From assembly GCA_022562335.1 (NCBI GenBank), contig JADFPM010000152.1, forward strand, positions 1-6,535: a DNA stretch of 6,535 nt. The letters run 5' to 3'. Every line of letters begins with the position of its first letter. The stretch's first letter is position 1. Of this stretch, positions 5,625 to 6,535 are shown piece by piece. The notes beneath the pieces are model-generated. The model did not search any database. It saw only the letters and a list, made by a program, of their open reading frames with translations, and was not told the origin of the DNA. The stretch comes from Chloroflexota bacterium (lineage in GTDB: Bacteria; Chloroflexota; Dehalococcoidia; Lucifugimonadales; UBA3495). The position numbers were made by a program, and so were the translations under genes.

Positions 5625-6535
5625 TCAGGCGACCGGAGTCAACGGCATTCCCAGCCGCACCTTCCCCGGATGGTCTATGAGCATCTCGGCGATCCTGGCC
5701 CGGTGTTCAAAGCTGGTGCCCATACGCATGGTCCAGGCTGAAACCCGGCGGAACCACAGGTGGAGGTCGAACTCCATCATGAATCCTATCCCCCCATGGA
5801 TCACCTGGGAGGACCGAACGGCCGCTTCGCATTTCTCGTTGCAGAAAGATTTGGCCTGGGACACCTCCATACTGGCCGACAGGCCCTGGTCCATCCTCCA
5901 TAGGGCTTCAAAGGTCAGCATCTGTCCGCCGTCGACCCAGATGGTCATGTCGGCGCACATATGTTGGATGGACTGGAATGAGCCGATGGGACGCCCGAAG
6001 GCCACCCGGCCTTTGGCGTATTCGATGCCCAACTCCGAATCCTTCCGGGCAGCTCCTACCATCTGCGCGCATAGCAGGGCGGTACCCCGGTCCAGCATAT
6101 TTTCGACGATGGGCCAGCCCTGGTCCTGCTCTCCGATCATATTGGAGGCCGGTACCCTTACCTGGTCGAATACGACCTTGCTCTGCTTATCCTTGGCGAT
6201 GGTGATCAGCGGCGTATGGGTGATGCCCTGGCTGCCGGTGTCCACCAGGAACAGGGATATGCCCTTATTCGCGGAAGATTCCGGAGAGGTTCGGCACACC
6301 ACCAAGCACTTCTCGGCGACGTTAAAATTATCCACGAACAGCTTGGTGCCGGTGATCACGTAGCTGTCGCCGTCTTTTTTGGCCTCGGCGTGGATCGTCT
6401 CCGGCAGGTATTTAGGGTTTCGTTCCGTGAATGCCCAGGTCAGTATCGAATCGCCGCTGGACACCCTGGGCAGCACTTCCCGCTTCTGGTCTTCTGAACC
6501 ATCATTGGAGATGGTTAACGCCGCGACCATGGTGG
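5625..6535 (-). CDS. acyl-CoA dehydrogenase family protein (5' end cut by window)
   Basis: A flavin-dependent acyl-CoA dehydrogenase-like protein whose N-terminal roughly 100 residues lie beyond the right edge. Numbering from the Met at 6530 (an internal residue), visible blocks are NDGSEDQKREVLPRVSSG (9-26), the middle beta-domain TWAFTERNP (31-39) and SYVITGTKLFVDNFNVAEK (56-74), and the C-terminal helical domain with GRVAFGRPIGSFQSIQHMCADM (174-195), the FAD/dimer region. Next comes IHGGIGFMMEFDLHLWFRR (244-262), characteristic of the FadE-type chains that form hetero-oligomers in steroid and lipid degradation. The medium-chain enzymes' catalytic YEGTSQIQR block reads RMGTSFEHR here, with Met270 in place of glutamate, and the alternative glutamate position of isovaleryl-CoA dehydrogenases appears to be Thr150. 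It may therefore be the non-catalytic half of a two-gene enzyme whose partner is outside the window. It is followed after 72 nt by the YHS gene. Confidence 0.92.
   Translation of the reverse strand, partial: TMVAALTISNDGSEDQKREVLPRVSSGDSILTWAFTERNPKYLPETIHAEAKKDGDSYVITGTKLFVDNFNVAEKCLVVCRTSPESSANKGISLFLVDTGSQGITHTPLITIAKDKQSKVVFDQVRVPASNMIGEQDQGWPIVENMLDRGTALLCAQMVGAARKDSELGIEYAKGRVAFGRPIGSFQSIQHMCADMTIWVDGGQMLTFEALWRMDQGLSASMEVSQAKSFCNEKCEAAVRSSQVIHGGIGFMMEFDLHLWFRRVSAWTMRMGTSFEHRARIAEMLIDHPGKVRLGMPLTPVA

Overview
The window looks like an ordinary stretch of a moderately GC-rich bacterial chromosome. It carries six protein-coding genes: five on the minus strand and one on the plus strand. 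The gene set (a short TPR protein with a distinctive C-terminal domain, a stand-alone molybdenum hydroxylase large subunit, an MFS_3-type exporter, a YHS mini-protein and an acyl-CoA dehydrogenase of the heteromeric FadE type) reminds me of Chloroflexota, in particular Dehalococcoidia/SAR202-like lineages. That placement is from memory of gene families, not from any search.

Layout. (1) 1-545, minus: TPR protein, cut by the left edge. (2) 644-871, minus: unrecognised 75-aa protein with a strong Shine-Dalgarno, 98 nt upstream of the TPR gene and possibly co-transcribed with it. (3) 872-1299: about 430 bp without a credible gene, holding three tandem hairpins and a patch of phased CAGC words. 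(4) 1300-3567, minus: xanthine dehydrogenase-family molybdopterin-binding subunit, standing alone without adjacent [2Fe-2S] or FAD subunit genes. (5) 3568-3852: divergent intergenic region with a TTGACA -35 box and two perfect inverted repeats, likely a control region. (6) 3853-5157, plus: 12-helix MFS transporter. (7) 5158-5348: convergent intergenic region with a perfect 31-bp palindrome followed, on the minus strand, by a T-run. It serves as the terminator of the minus-strand unit and resembles a dispersed REP-type palindrome. (8) 5349-5552 and 5625-6535, minus: YHS-domain mini-protein downstream of an acyl-CoA dehydrogenase that runs off the right edge. The two are 72 nt apart and probably form one transcript.

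How the genes may work together. The molybdenum hydroxylase and acyl-CoA dehydrogenase both suggest oxidative breakdown of organic substrates, and the divergent MFS exporter/importer may share a control region with the hydroxylase. Nothing shows that all the genes belong to one pathway. I found no mobile element genes, CRISPR array, rRNA or tRNA, and no clear new multi-gene system. The points most worth following are the acyl-CoA dehydrogenase lacking both usual catalytic glutamates, the orphan molybdenum subunit with its palindromic control region, and the REP-like terminator.
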